A stretch of 64,000 nt of DNA from Mesorhizobium sp. SOD10 (GCA_000824805.1 CCNA01000005.1:62001-126000), one strand, 5' to 3'. Positions 18,554-27,899 are shown, counted from the first letter of the stretch. Made by a program: numbers and translations. Notes: a model not told the origin generated them from the sequence alone.

Positions 18554-19267
18554 ATGGTCCGCGTCCTGGTGACGAGGCCGGAGCCTGGCGCGTCGCGCAC
18601 GGCACGACGCCTCGAAGCCCTAGGATTCCAGCCGGTCTTGCTGCCCTTGACCGAGACGAGCGCATTGCCGGTCGAAGCGAGCATCGGCGGCGATGCCGTC
18701 GCGGTCGCTGTCACCAGCGCCAATGCGGTGCGGCATGCACCGAAAGCGCTGGTCGCGGCGCTTGCGGACCTGCCTTGCCACGCGGTCGGGAAAAGGACGG
18801 CCGAAGCCTGCCACGTAGCGGGATTTCTCGCTGTCACGGAGGGTCCGGGCGATGCCGAGGCGCTGGCAGACACCATCGCAGGCGATCTTGCCGGCAAGGC
18901 AATCGTCTATCTATGCGGTCGCGTCCGCTTCCCGGTGTTCGAGCAGCGGCTGGCAATGGCGGGTGTGCATGTTCAGGCGATCGAGACCTACGACACAACA
19001 GCGATCGACTATGGCGATGCAGAGGTGGCCGACCGCCTGTCGGGCCGATCGATCGACGCCGCGCTGCTCTATTCGGCCAAGGCCGGCGCGGCGCTGGTCG
19101 GCCTGATGGCGCGGCCGACGCTGGGGCATCTCTTTGCAAAAACGGAATTCCTGGCGCTTTCGAGCCGTATCGCCGAGCCGATAGAAAGGGTTGCCGGTAA
19201 CAGGGTTCGCATCGCATCCAAAGCCGAGGAAGATGCGTTGCTGGCCCTTTTGTCGCTGCCCGGCTGA
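18554..19267 (+). CDS. hemD: Uroporphyrinogen-III synthase
   Basis: A 237-residue enzyme that cyclises hydroxymethylbilane with inversion of ring D. The family diverges strongly, but the start VRVLVTRPEPGASRTARRLEALGF, VAVTSANAVRHA and the Tyr-containing AIETYDTTAI are typical. It starts one base after the hemC stop (18552), so the two are co-translated. The ATG at 18554 was chosen over longer frames inside hemC. Confidence 0.9.
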   Translation: MVRVLVTRPEPGASRTARRLEALGFQPVLLPLTETSALPVEASIGGDAVAVAVTSANAVRHAPKALVAALADLPCHAVGKRTAEACHVAGFLAVTEGPGDAEALADTIAGDLAGKAIVYLCGRVRFPVFEQRLAMAGVHVQAIETYDTTAIDYGDAEVADRLSGRSIDAALLYSAKAGAALVGLMARPTLGHLFAKTEFLALSSRIAEPIERVAGNRVRIASKAEEDALLALLSLPG

Positions 19268-19371
19268 GCCGCGTCATCACACCGCCCCTTTTCACCGCTT
19301 GGTGATGTGCTAGAGCATCCTGACGCTCTGACCCGTTGATCCATCCTCAAGCCAATTTGCGGAGCCAAAGC

Positions 19372-20847
19372 ATGGTCAAGACGCCGAAGATGCGGCATTC
19401 GAAGACCCGGCGCGAGCCGGCGACCATCGAACTCGAGCCCGGCGCCGTCTCGCGAATCACCGACGAGGATGCCGCCAAGGCCGAGGCCAGCACCGCGCAG
19501 ACCGACGAGGCGAAGGCGGAAGAGGCGGCCGCTGCTTCGCAGCCGGAAGCTCCGGAAGAGCCGATCCATGCCGAGCAGGCCGATATCGAGCCTTGGGAGC
19601 ATAGCGACGCCTTCCAGGCGACGGCCGACAAGCCCGAGACCGGCAAGGACGAGCCGGAAAAGCCATATCCCGGCGGTTCCGATGCATCGAAGAGCCAGCC
19701 CAAGGGTTTCGACTACAATTTCGAGGATGCCTCCACGGCTAGCGCCGGCGCCTCCACCACGAAGCCAAGCGAGACGCGAAGTGAGACATGGGGCGAGGAC
19801 CGCGTGCCGCAGCCACCGCGCAGAACCGGCGTCAACGCCATCGCCGCAGGCGTCATCGGCGGGGTAATCGCGCTTGCCGGCGCCGGCCTTTTGCAGGCCG
19901 TCGGACTGATTGGCGCGCCGGGATCGAACGGAGGATCGCTCGATGGGGTCAATGGCGAGATCGCTTCGCTGAAAAGCGAAATCGCGGCGCTGAAGGAAAG
20001 CGGCGACAGCGGGGCCTCGGCCAAGGTCGATGGTCTTTCCTCGGCGCTCGAGCAGGTCAAGACCGATGTCGCGGCGCTGAAATCCTCGGCCGGGCAGAGC
20101 GGCGACGCCTCCGCGCTCAAGGCGCTCGGCGACAAGGTCGGCCAGATCGAGACGGCCGTCGCCGAGCTGCGGAAGAACGGCAATGCCGCGCCCGTCGATC
20201 TCGGCCCGCTCAACGAGAAGATCGCCGGGCTCGACGCGCTGGTGAAATCCACCGGCGACGCGGCCAAGGCCGCGGAAGGCCGGATCGCGGCGCTGGAGCA
20301 GTCCGTGTCGCAGCTTTCCGGCAAGGTCGAAGCGCAGGCCTCGCAGCCCAAGATCGCGCTGGCGATCGCCGCGTCGGCGCTGAAGTCGGCACTCGACCGC
20401 GGCGCGCCCTTCGCGACCGAGCTCGACACGTTCGCGGCGATCGCGCCGGACGCGCCGGAACTCGCTGCGCTGCGCTCCTATGCCGAGAAGGGCGTGCCGA
20501 CCCGCGCCACCATCGCGTCGGAGGCCGATGCCGCGGCCAATGCCATGGTCGAGGCGGCAAAGCCGGTCGACCAGAATGCCGGCTTCTTCCAGAGCCTGGT
20601 GTCGAGCGCGGAATCGCTGGTCAAGGTGCGCCCGGTCGGCGCCATCGAAGGCAAGGGCGTCCCGGAGACCGTCGCCCGCATGGAAGTGGCGGTCAACCAG
20701 GGCGACTATGCCAAGGCCCTCAGCGAATATGACACGCTGCCCGACGCCGCGAAGGCCGCCGGCGCCGATTTTGCCGGCAAACTGAAGGCGCGGCTGGAGG
20801 TCGAAAAGCAGCTCGAAGCGCTGATTGCCGGCGCGACGAAGGCGTGA
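19372..20847 (+). CDS. Mitofilin/Mic60-like inner membrane protein
   Basis: A 491-residue protein. The first 160 residues are acidic, Ala/Glu/Pro-rich and low-complexity. One transmembrane helix follows (INAIAAGVIGGVIALAGAG), then a long coiled-coil-like region rich in Ala, Lys and Glu, and a C-terminal helical domain (SLVSSAESLVKVRPVG) that matches the mitofilin signature. In alphaproteobacteria Mic60-like genes sit beside hem genes, as here. A role in envelope or intracytoplasmic membrane architecture is inferred from the family. I chose the ATG at 19372, preceded by GGAG, over a TTG at 19336. Confidence 0.85.
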   Translation: MVKTPKMRHSKTRREPATIELEPGAVSRITDEDAAKAEASTAQTDEAKAEEAAAASQPEAPEEPIHAEQADIEPWEHSDAFQATADKPETGKDEPEKPYPGGSDASKSQPKGFDYNFEDASTASAGASTTKPSETRSETWGEDRVPQPPRRTGVNAIAAGVIGGVIALAGAGLLQAVGLIGAPGSNGGSLDGVNGEIASLKSEIAALKESGDSGASAKVDGLSSALEQVKTDVAALKSSAGQSGDASALKALGDKVGQIETAVAELRKNGNAAPVDLGPLNEKIAGLDALVKSTGDAAKAAEGRIAALEQSVSQLSGKVEAQASQPKIALAIAASALKSALDRGAPFATELDTFAAIAPDAPELAALRSYAEKGVPTRATIASEADAAANAMVEAAKPVDQNAGFFQSLVSSAESLVKVRPVGAIEGKGVPETVARMEVAVNQGDYAKALSEYDTLPDAAKAAGADFAGKLKARLEVEKQLEALIAGATKA

Positions 20848-20857
20848 GGACGACAAG

Positions 20858-22435
20858 ATGATCCGCCTCCTCGTCTTCCTCGCCGTCGTCTTCGCGCTGG
20901 GGTTGGGCTTTGCCTGGCTGGCCGACCGTCCGGGCGAGATGATCGTCACCTTCAACGGCTACCAATACCAGGTCACGCTGATGGTGGCGGCGGTGGCGAT
21001 CGTCGCCGTAGTCGCCGCGGTGATGATCGTCTGGTGGCTGATCAAGTCGCTGTGGAACAGCCCTTACACGATCTCGCGCTATTTCCGCGTGCGCCGCCGC
21101 GACCGTGGTTATCAGGCGCTTTCGACCGGCATGATTGCGGCTGGCGCCGGCGACGGCGCGCTGGCGCGCAAGAAGACCAAGGAAGCGGCCAAGCTGATCA
21201 GCTCCGACCGGGAGCCGCTGATCAACCTGCTCGACGCGCAGGCCTCGCTGCTCGAAGGCGATCATGAGGGCGCGCGGGAGAAATTCGAGCGCATGCTCGA
21301 CGATCCCGAGATGCGGCTGCTCGGCCTGCGCGGGCTTTATCTGGAGGCCGAGCGGCTCGGCGACCGCAATGCCGCGCGCCACTATGCCGGCCGCGCGGCC
21401 GCGGTGGCGCCGCAGCTTGCCTGGGCAGCGGAATCGACGCTGGAGGAACTGACCGAACGCGGCGACTGGGACGGCGCGCTGAAGCTGGTCGAGGCGCAGA
21501 AATCGACCAAACAGATCGAGCGCGACGCGGCCAACCGCCGCCGCGCCGTGCTGCTGACGGCCAAGGCGCAAGCGCTGGTCGACAGCGACCCGAACGCCGC
21601 CCGCACCGCGGCGCTCGAAGCCAACAAGCTGGCGCCCGATTTCGCGCCGGCCGCGGTCATCGCCGCCGACCTGGTCATCCGGCAAAACGACGTGCGCAAG
21701 GGCTCCAAAATCCTGGAGACCGCCTGGAAGGCCGAGCCGCATCCCGATATCGCCGAGCTCTACACCCATGCAAGGCCGGGCGACGCCGTGCTCGACCGCC
21801 TCAACCGGGCGAAGAAGCTGCAGGAATTGAAGAAGAACCATGCCGAGTCGTCCATGGCCGTGGCGCGCGCGGCGCTCGACGCGCAGGATTTCGCCACCGC
21901 TCGGCGGGAGGCGGAGGCGGCGATCCGCATGGATCGCCGCGAGGGCGCCTATCTTCTGCTCGCCGATATCGAAGAGGCCGAGACCGGCGACCAGGGCAAG
22001 GTGCGGCAACTGCTGTCCAAAGCCGTGCGTGCGCCGCGCGACCCGGCCTGGGTGGCGGACGGCGTCATCTCAGAGCGCTGGGCGCCGGTGTCGCCGGTCA
22101 CCGGCAAGCTCGACGCCTTCACCTGGCGCGCGCCAATGGAGCGGCTCGGCCAGCTGATCGACAGCGACGCGGATGCCGCGGTGCCGGCGATCACGGCTGC
22201 GCCGCCTGTCCAGCCTGTCGCCGAGAAGGCGATCGACATCGTCGCCGATGCTGCGGCCGAGAAGCCGTCCCCGGTGCCGGCGAATGGCGGCGAGAAGGAC
22301 ACGGCCGTTGCGGAAGCCGTCGGCGAGGCCGAAACCAACGGGCGGGGCTCGGAGCTGCCGCCTCTGCCGGACGATCCGGGTGTCGCGCCGGAAGAAGCAG
22401 CGGAAAAATCGCCGCGCCGGTTTCGTTTGTTTTGA
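20858..22435 (+). CDS. hemY: HemY-like membrane TPR protein
   Basis: A 525-residue inner-membrane protein. Two N-terminal transmembrane helices (MIRLLVFLAVVFALGLGFAW and TLMVAAVAIVAVVAAVMIVW) form the HemY_N domain. TPR-like helical repeats run to about residue 420, and an Ala/Glu/Pro-rich tail follows. It is fourth in hemC-hemD-mitofilin-hemY, separated from the mitofilin gene by 10 bp. It is not the protoporphyrinogen oxidase of the same name. The family's role in heme synthesis is unproven. Confidence 0.88.
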   Translation: MIRLLVFLAVVFALGLGFAWLADRPGEMIVTFNGYQYQVTLMVAAVAIVAVVAAVMIVWWLIKSLWNSPYTISRYFRVRRRDRGYQALSTGMIAAGAGDGALARKKTKEAAKLISSDREPLINLLDAQASLLEGDHEGAREKFERMLDDPEMRLLGLRGLYLEAERLGDRNAARHYAGRAAAVAPQLAWAAESTLEELTERGDWDGALKLVEAQKSTKQIERDAANRRRAVLLTAKAQALVDSDPNAARTAALEANKLAPDFAPAAVIAADLVIRQNDVRKGSKILETAWKAEPHPDIAELYTHARPGDAVLDRLNRAKKLQELKKNHAESSMAVARAALDAQDFATARREAEAAIRMDRREGAYLLLADIEEAETGDQGKVRQLLSKAVRAPRDPAWVADGVISERWAPVSPVTGKLDAFTWRAPMERLGQLIDSDADAAVPAITAAPPVQPVAEKAIDIVADAAAEKPSPVPANGGEKDTAVAEAVGEAETNGRGSELPPLPDDPGVAPEEAAEKSPRRFRLF

Positions 22436-22467
22436 GGCCGGGTTTGGTGGGCAGGGAAAAAACATCG

Positions 22468-22947
22468 ATGTTCGAGCGCGTATTGTCCTTCCTGAGGGAT
22501 CTGCCGGCAGGTCGCGAAGCCAAGCCGAGCGCCGACGATCCGCGCGTCGCGGCCTCAGCGCTGCTCTACCATGTGATGAATGCGGACGGCGTGCGCCAGG
22601 ACGTCGAATGGGAGCGGTTCAAGCAGATCCTGGCCGAGACCTATTCGGTGAGCGGCGAGGAGCTCGATGCGCTGGCCGCCGCCGGCGAGCGCGCCGACAA
22701 TGAGGCCATCGACCTCTACGCCTTCACCAGCGTGCTCAAGCGTCACCTCAACGCCGAGGCGCGCAAGGCCTTCATCGGCCTGATGTGGGAAATCGTCTAT
22801 GCCGATGGCGAGCTTGACGAGCTCGAGGACAACACCGTCTGGCGGGTCGCCGAGCTGATCGGCGTCGAGCGCCGCGACCGTATCGAGGCGCGCCGCAAGG
22901 CGGCGGCCGAGGTGCCCGGCGCCAAGGGCAAGTCGAGCGACGAATAA
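22468..22947 (+). CDS. TerB-like tellurite resistance family protein
   Basis: A 159-residue all-helical protein of the TerB/DjlA-like family (COG4103 type). The signature acidic helices are RVAASALLYHVMNADGVRQDVEWERFKQIL and GLMWEIVYADGELDELEDNTVWRVAELIGV. I chose the ATG at 22468 (MFERVLSFL); a frame from 22432 overlaps the hemY stop. It probably ends the hem operon transcript. Metal or membrane sensing is suggested for the family, not shown here. Confidence 0.85.
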   Translation: MFERVLSFLRDLPAGREAKPSADDPRVAASALLYHVMNADGVRQDVEWERFKQILAETYSVSGEELDALAAAGERADNEAIDLYAFTSVLKRHLNAEARKAFIGLMWEIVYADGELDELEDNTVWRVAELIGVERRDRIEARRKAAAEVPGAKGKSSDE

Positions 22948-22965
22948 CAGGACCCTTCGCCTTCC

Positions 22966-23682
22966 ATGCCACCCAGACCGAGGCCGAGACCAAAAATCCT
23001 GATCGTGCTGCATCAGGAGACGTCGAGCCCCGGCCGCGTCGGCCATATGCTTTTGGAAGAGGGTTTCGATCTCGATATCCGCCGGCCGCCATTGGGCGAC
23101 GAATTGCCCTGCACGCTGGACGGTCATGCCGGCGCGGTTATCTTCGGCGGGCCGATGAGCGCCAATGACGAAGACGAGTTCGTGCGCCGCGAGACGGATT
23201 GGCTGGAAATCCCGCTGAAGGAGAACCGGCCGTTCCTCGGCATCTGCCTCGGCGCGCAGATGCTTGCCAACCATCTCGGCGGCAAAGTCGAGGGCCATGG
23301 CGAAGGACTGGTCGAGATCGGCTGGTATCCGCTGAAGGCGACCGAGGCCGGCAAGAAACTGCTGCACTGGCCGGAGATGGTCTACCAATTCCACCGCGAG
23401 GGCTTCTCGCTGCCGAAGGATGCGACGCTGCTGGCGACGGCGGAAACCTATCCCAACCAGGCGTTTCGCTACGGCGAGAATGCCTGGGGCATCCAGTTCC
23501 ATGGCGAGCTGACGAGGGTGATGATGCAGCGCTGGGTGGTGCGCGGCGCGCATCGCTTCGAATTGCCCGGCGCCCAGCCCGGCCGCGACCATCTCGGCGG
23601 CAGGCTGATCTGGGACATGCACCTCAAGCGCTGGCTGGGCGAGTTTTTAGAGCTGATTTTTGGCAGGCCGGCGGTGGGGTAG
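22966..23682 (+). CDS. Class I glutamine amidotransferase-like protein
   Basis: A 238-residue stand-alone GATase1 domain. The nucleophilic Cys is in FLGICLGAQMLANHLGG and the oxyanion segment is VIFGGPMSAND. The catalytic His and Glu are in GIQFHGELT. It resembles GMP synthase-like amidotransferase proteins (YfeJ type) that lack a synthase domain. It lies 18 bp after the TerB-like gene and is the last core gene before the low-GC accessory segment. The substrate is unknown. Confidence 0.9.
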   Translation: MPPRPRPRPKILIVLHQETSSPGRVGHMLLEEGFDLDIRRPPLGDELPCTLDGHAGAVIFGGPMSANDEDEFVRRETDWLEIPLKENRPFLGICLGAQMLANHLGGKVEGHGEGLVEIGWYPLKATEAGKKLLHWPEMVYQFHREGFSLPKDATLLATAETYPNQAFRYGENAWGIQFHGELTRVMMQRWVVRGAHRFELPGAQPGRDHLGGRLIWDMHLKRWLGEFLELIFGRPAVG

Positions 23683-23699
23683 GGTGAAGGCCTATTGCC

Positions 23700-23965
23700 A
23701 TGAACGGCCGGTTTGACGCGAAGTCTACAACAACTGCTTTGCGCCGCATCTCGGCCGTAGAGGCAAACCTTGCCTTCGTTCAGGAGCAGACATTCCGGTG
23801 GTGGTTTTTTGGGCGGGCATAACACGTGAAGTTTATGTTGTTGAGGAACACCCGTTAGACATTGTGTGGCGCGGTGCCTCGCAGCTACAGAGGCCAGTCG
23901 AGGCAACTTCGAGTTGCTCTAACCATAAGGCTAAGCGGTGGGGCCGGATATTGAAGATCGCGTAA
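23700..23965 (+). other. Possible short or frameshifted ORF upstream of the SIR2 gene
   Basis: A 40-codon frame runs from ATG 23700 to TAA 23820-23822. At a run of six T (23805-23810) a -1 shift would enter a frame that stays open for about 50 more codons, to TAA at 23963-23965, overlapping the SIR2 start. The second frame contains REVYVVEEHPLDIVWRG. It may be a decayed gene, a leader peptide or chance. Third-position composition is not decisive. The 255-bp gap holds nothing else I can name. Confidence 0.2.
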
Positions 23966-25140
23966 TTTCTCTTGGCCGTGGGCTAACTGCGATACCTGAG
24001 CGCCTTCTGCTAGCCCATGCTCGCGGCGAAGTCCTATTCATTTGCGGCGCAGGGATTTCGAGACCTGCAGGACTCCCTGATTTTCGTGAACTCGTAATCG
24101 ACGTGTACGCGCGTTTGGACACCAGCGTGCATGCCGTCTTGGTCGGTTTGCCAGCTGGCGTGTGTAACCAATGGCAGGTCGATTGTTCTGGCTTGACCGA
24201 ACGCCAGACGGCTGAAGTTAAGCGGTTCATTGTCGGCGACTATGACGTTGTCCTGGGCATGCTTGAACGCCGTCTTGACGATAGGACCCGCGGCGACAGC
24301 CAAGTCAGGCGTGAAGTCGCTGCGAGTCTCCGCTCCGGTCCCAACAATCCTGCACCAATCCATCGGGCACTCATGCGCCTCGCAGACCGAGGCGGGGTCA
24401 GGACCATTGTCACCACGAATTTTGATCTGCTACTCGAAGTAGCATCTCAGCGGCTTCGATCGCCCGTCCAGACCTATGCATTGGGTTCTATCCCTAGGCC
24501 TTCTAGGCAGATGGATTTTTCGGGGGTGCTTCACATACATGGCGCTCTGGACAGAAACCTATCTCGCTTTTCCGAGCTCGTGTTGTCGGATCAGGACTTC
24601 GGTGAATTCTACCTGCGGCGGCGAGTCGTGCCTGATTTCATCTACGATGCGGCTCGCCTCTTTCACCTCGTCCTGGTTGGATATAGCGCAAACGATCCAC
24701 CGATGCGTTACCTATTGAATGCAGTGGCTGCCGACGGCAGTCGCTTTGACGACTTGAAAGAGCGGTTCACCTTCTTCGGCACAAATGCGCCCGATCCGGT
24801 ATCATTGGAGGACTGGAAGGCGCGCGGGATCACGCCGGTTCACTATGACTCCAATGGCAATCATAATGCACTACTGGAAACGCTTGACCGGTGGTCCGAA
24901 CTGTCGGCCATAAATGGAAGGAAAGCAAAGATCGACGCGGAGCTTCGCCGGATCGTCAAGTCAACCCGGGCGGCAGCCCCAGAATCTGATCGCGACTTAT
25001 ACGATCACCTTTTCCGCCGAAGCAATGCGAGCGAACGGGTGCGATTAGCATCGCTAGTATCTGACGCGAAGGCGGACATTGGTTGGCTCGATGCCATCGT
25101 GAAAATCGCTAGTGAAAAAGAGCGAGGGCGGAAATCATGA
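23938..25140 (+). CDS. SIR2-like NADase-domain protein, defence-type
   Basis: A 400-residue protein with a SIR2 fold. The NAD loop is FICGAGISRPAGLPDFR (about 35-50). TTNFD (159-163) carries the Asn of the active site, HIHG (199-202) the catalytic His, and LVGYSANDP (246-254) is typical of SIR2 proteins in anti-phage systems rather than histone deacetylases. No zinc-binding Cys quartet is visible. The last 100 residues are helical and charged. The start is GTG, two codons after an in-frame TAA. The stop overlaps the partner gene by ATGA. Codon use is less GC-rich than in the flanking genes. NAD depletion upon infection is inferred. Confidence 0.88.
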   Translation: MGPDIEDRVISLGRGLTAIPERLLLAHARGEVLFICGAGISRPAGLPDFRELVIDVYARLDTSVHAVLVGLPAGVCNQWQVDCSGLTERQTAEVKRFIVGDYDVVLGMLERRLDDRTRGDSQVRREVAASLRSGPNNPAPIHRALMRLADRGGVRTIVTTNFDLLLEVASQRLRSPVQTYALGSIPRPSRQMDFSGVLHIHGALDRNLSRFSELVLSDQDFGEFYLRRRVVPDFIYDAARLFHLVLVGYSANDPPMRYLLNAVAADGSRFDDLKERFTFFGTNAPDPVSLEDWKARGITPVHYDSNGNHNALLETLDRWSELSAINGRKAKIDAELRRIVKSTRAAAPESDRDLYDHLFRRSNASERVRLASLVSDAKADIGWLDAIVKIASEKERGRKS

Positions 25141-27899
25141 TCCGACCTTGGGCTTATCTCGACCCGCACGATCGGGACACGTTCCGAGCAACGATCGCAT
25201 TTCTGCACAAGCGCTTAGCAGAGCAAGGTACGATCAACTGGGCACTCAGCCTGGGACGGAATCACCGTGTTGAACGAATCGCCATTGAAGACTTGCTGAA
25301 CAGTGACGGAGCGCGGGACTTACAGGAACCCTGGGCAACCGCTTGGCGCTTGGTTGAAGAAAGCTGGTCCTCCGGTTATTCCGAGAGAGATGATGGAACG
25401 GCGATCTATGGCATCCAAAAGCGCCTGCGTGCCGGCGATCGTTCTGGTGCGGTTGTTTCCGCCATCGTGAATCTTGTTGCTCCGCGCCTCAAAGTGAAAC
25501 CGATTGATTCCTGGCGCTGGCAGTTCATCAAGAAGCCGCGGTCCCCTAAGTCTTTCGAACACCTCCTTTCTGCGAGCCTGACGAGCGGCGGTCTGATCGA
25601 TCTGAAGTTACTTCAACTCGCCAACCTATCAGACATCCAATTTCTAAAGTCAGTAGCCAATGCTCTTGAAGCCGCAATTCTGCACGGTCTCGATATCGCT
25701 CGACGGCTCGGATGGGATGGGCAGCGGCGCTTGTGGCAGCTCGGAAATTTGGGGCGGGTCTACTACGTGACCTCTGCTCCGCAGGCTGGCGAAAGCAAAG
25801 ACCCGGATTCCTACCATCACGGGATCGCCCCCTCCGTGAAGCTCCTCCATGCCGTTGTGGCACGGATTGCTGAACTTGACTCAGGCGCCGCGCGGCCATT
25901 TCTAATGCGATGGAGCCTGGTTGACTCCCCGGTGCACATTCGGCTGTGGGCTGCCATGTCCCGGAACTCGCAGTTGACCTCGGCCGAGCAGGTCGGGTCC
26001 TTCCTCGTAGGGCTCGATGATCGCAAGTTCTGGGACTTGCACGTGTTTCCGGAGATCGCTGAGCTTCGGTCAACTCGTTTTGGTGACCTGAATCAGAGAA
26101 CCCAAGAAGCCATTACCGAACGTATCCAAATCGGTCCTCCGCGGGATCATTGGCCAAAGAAGGCTGAGGCGGCAAAAGTCAAGAACGCACGCCTCTACTG
26201 GTCTGTTCGCGAGCTGAAGCGTATAGAGGTTGCGGGTGGCCAACTGCCACCAAGTTCGAAGTCATGGCTAGACGCACGAATCCCCCAATTTGCCGATCTT
26301 GCAACGATGACAATCGATGCAGGTTTTCCAGAAGCGGCAACCGCAAGGTGGATTCCTCCGAATCCCGATGATCGGTACAATATACTTGAGGGGGTACCGC
26401 GTCTGCGCGCGCTCGAGGCCGCGCTTTCAACAAGCCGCGGCGGCTGGGATGACGACCCCGCTGAACGGGCGAATGATTGGCTGCAACAACCTGAAAAGGC
26501 CGCACTTGTCCTCGGAGATTTGGAAGCCGCAGGAAGTGGCGGAGATGACTTCCCCAGAGTCTGGAACCGTTTCGGCTGGGCACATTCACCAAGTTCGCCA
26601 GAACCTGTAGGCGCGGCACTACGTGATCTTCAGGGCGAGGCAGTAAGAGTCCTAGCGCTTCTAAACCAACTCTCAGAAGGGACGCTATCAGCATCGATAG
26701 GCGGCGTCAGCGCGTGGCTGGACGCGTGGAAAGAGCAGATTGTCTCCAAACCGCTGGGATTGCCCGTGTGGTTGCGAATTTGGTCGATTGCCGTGGAGGC
26801 GACCAATATGAGACCGGAGAAAGGCGATGATACCGATCTCAGCGTCACTGCCCGCTCCGTCGACGACAATCGGGAGCCGATGGATCTCGATACGCTCAAC
26901 ACGCCCGCTGGAAAACTTGTCGGTGTCTTCTTGGCGGCATGCCCAATGCTCACGCCCGATTCACAGGCATTTGCCGTTGGGTCGGTTGAGCGGCAGATGC
27001 GCGACGTCGTGATTGCGTCAACCGGGCGAAGCGGACTGATCGCTCGGCATCGTTTGATCGAGGAACTGCCTTACTTTCTCCGCGCTGACCCGGACTGGAC
27101 ACAGGAGCATCTGATTGTCCCGCTACTGAACGACGACGGGGCGTCGCTCGCGCTCTGGCGCGCTATTGCCCGGCGTACCCATTTCACCGAGGTCTTGAAG
27201 ATTATTGGCGGCGCAATGGTGGAGCGAGCGACAGATCGCCGGCTGGGGCGGGAGACGCGGCGAAGACTGGTGTTCAGCATCGTCATCGAGTCGCTCCACG
27301 CCTTCCGTGAGGGGCGGGAACCCGCCGTACCCAATCCGCGGGTTCAACAAATGTTGCGCGTACTCGATGACGAGGTTCGTGCATCGGCGGCGAACGCGAT
27401 CCAGCAATTCGTCCGCGATTTGTCCAAGAAGGTTCCCGAGCAAGGCCAGCCTGAGGGCGAAGCACTAGAGAACGCACCTTCCGCTGCGGCACTGTTCAGG
27501 TCCGCGGCTGCGCCCTTCCTTCGCGACGTTTGGCCACAGGAACGCTCGCTCGCAACTCCAGGCGTCAGCGGCGCACTTGCCGATCTTCCCGCCACCTCAG
27601 AAGAGGCTTTTGCCGAGGCCGTAGACACTATCGCACGCTTCCTCGTGCCCTTTGAATGCTGGTCGATGCTGAACTACGGCCTCTACGGCGACGAGGGCGA
27701 GGCGAAGAAGCTCGCGATCATCAACGACGAGGACAAGGCAAGAGCATTGTTGCGATTGCTCGATCTCACCGTGGGAACTTCGGAGGGCGCCGTCATTCCC
27801 GACGATCTCAGCGATGCATTGGATCAGATTCGGTTCGTCGCGCCATCTCTTGCAGATGAACCTGCCTTCCGGCGCCTCTCAACCTCCGCTCGTCGTTGA
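25137..27899 (+). CDS. Large helical partner of the SIR2 protein (DUF4020-like)
   Basis: A 920-residue protein with no signal peptide, no transmembrane helix, and no Walker, nuclease or protease motif that I can see. It is rich in Trp, Arg and Leu-containing helices, suggesting a long repeat-like scaffold. The C-terminus (PFLRDVWPQERSLATPG through LVPFECWSMLNYGLYG) recalls DUF4020, a domain I remember as associated with SIR2; this is recall, not a search. It is translationally coupled to the SIR2 gene, so a complex or a sensor/effector pair is likely. Codon use shows lower GC at third positions than the flanking genes. Confidence 0.8.
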   Translation: MIRPWAYLDPHDRDTFRATIAFLHKRLAEQGTINWALSLGRNHRVERIAIEDLLNSDGARDLQEPWATAWRLVEESWSSGYSERDDGTAIYGIQKRLRAGDRSGAVVSAIVNLVAPRLKVKPIDSWRWQFIKKPRSPKSFEHLLSASLTSGGLIDLKLLQLANLSDIQFLKSVANALEAAILHGLDIARRLGWDGQRRLWQLGNLGRVYYVTSAPQAGESKDPDSYHHGIAPSVKLLHAVVARIAELDSGAARPFLMRWSLVDSPVHIRLWAAMSRNSQLTSAEQVGSFLVGLDDRKFWDLHVFPEIAELRSTRFGDLNQRTQEAITERIQIGPPRDHWPKKAEAAKVKNARLYWSVRELKRIEVAGGQLPPSSKSWLDARIPQFADLATMTIDAGFPEAATARWIPPNPDDRYNILEGVPRLRALEAALSTSRGGWDDDPAERANDWLQQPEKAALVLGDLEAAGSGGDDFPRVWNRFGWAHSPSSPEPVGAALRDLQGEAVRVLALLNQLSEGTLSASIGGVSAWLDAWKEQIVSKPLGLPVWLRIWSIAVEATNMRPEKGDDTDLSVTARSVDDNREPMDLDTLNTPAGKLVGVFLAACPMLTPDSQAFAVGSVERQMRDVVIASTGRSGLIARHRLIEELPYFLRADPDWTQEHLIVPLLNDDGASLALWRAIARRTHFTEVLKIIGGAMVERATDRRLGRETRRRLVFSIVIESLHAFREGREPAVPNPRVQQMLRVLDDEVRASAANAIQQFVRDLSKKVPEQGQPEGEALENAPSAAALFRSAAAPFLRDVWPQERSLATPGVSGALADLPATSEEAFAEAVDTIARFLVPFECWSMLNYGLYGDEGEAKKLAIINDEDKARALLRLLDLTVGTSEGAVIPDDLSDALDQIRFVAPSLADEPAFRRLSTSARR

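Noticed and set aside
19336..19372. TTG at 19336 as the start of the mitofilin-like gene
   Set aside because: The ATG at 19372 has GGAG upstream, and the added residues do not resemble a family N-terminus.
23938..25140. The SIR2 protein as a metabolic CobB-type deacylase
   Set aside because: The zinc-binding Cys quartet is missing, the TTNFD and GYSANDP motifs are of the defence type, and it is coupled to a large unknown protein in a low-GC segment.
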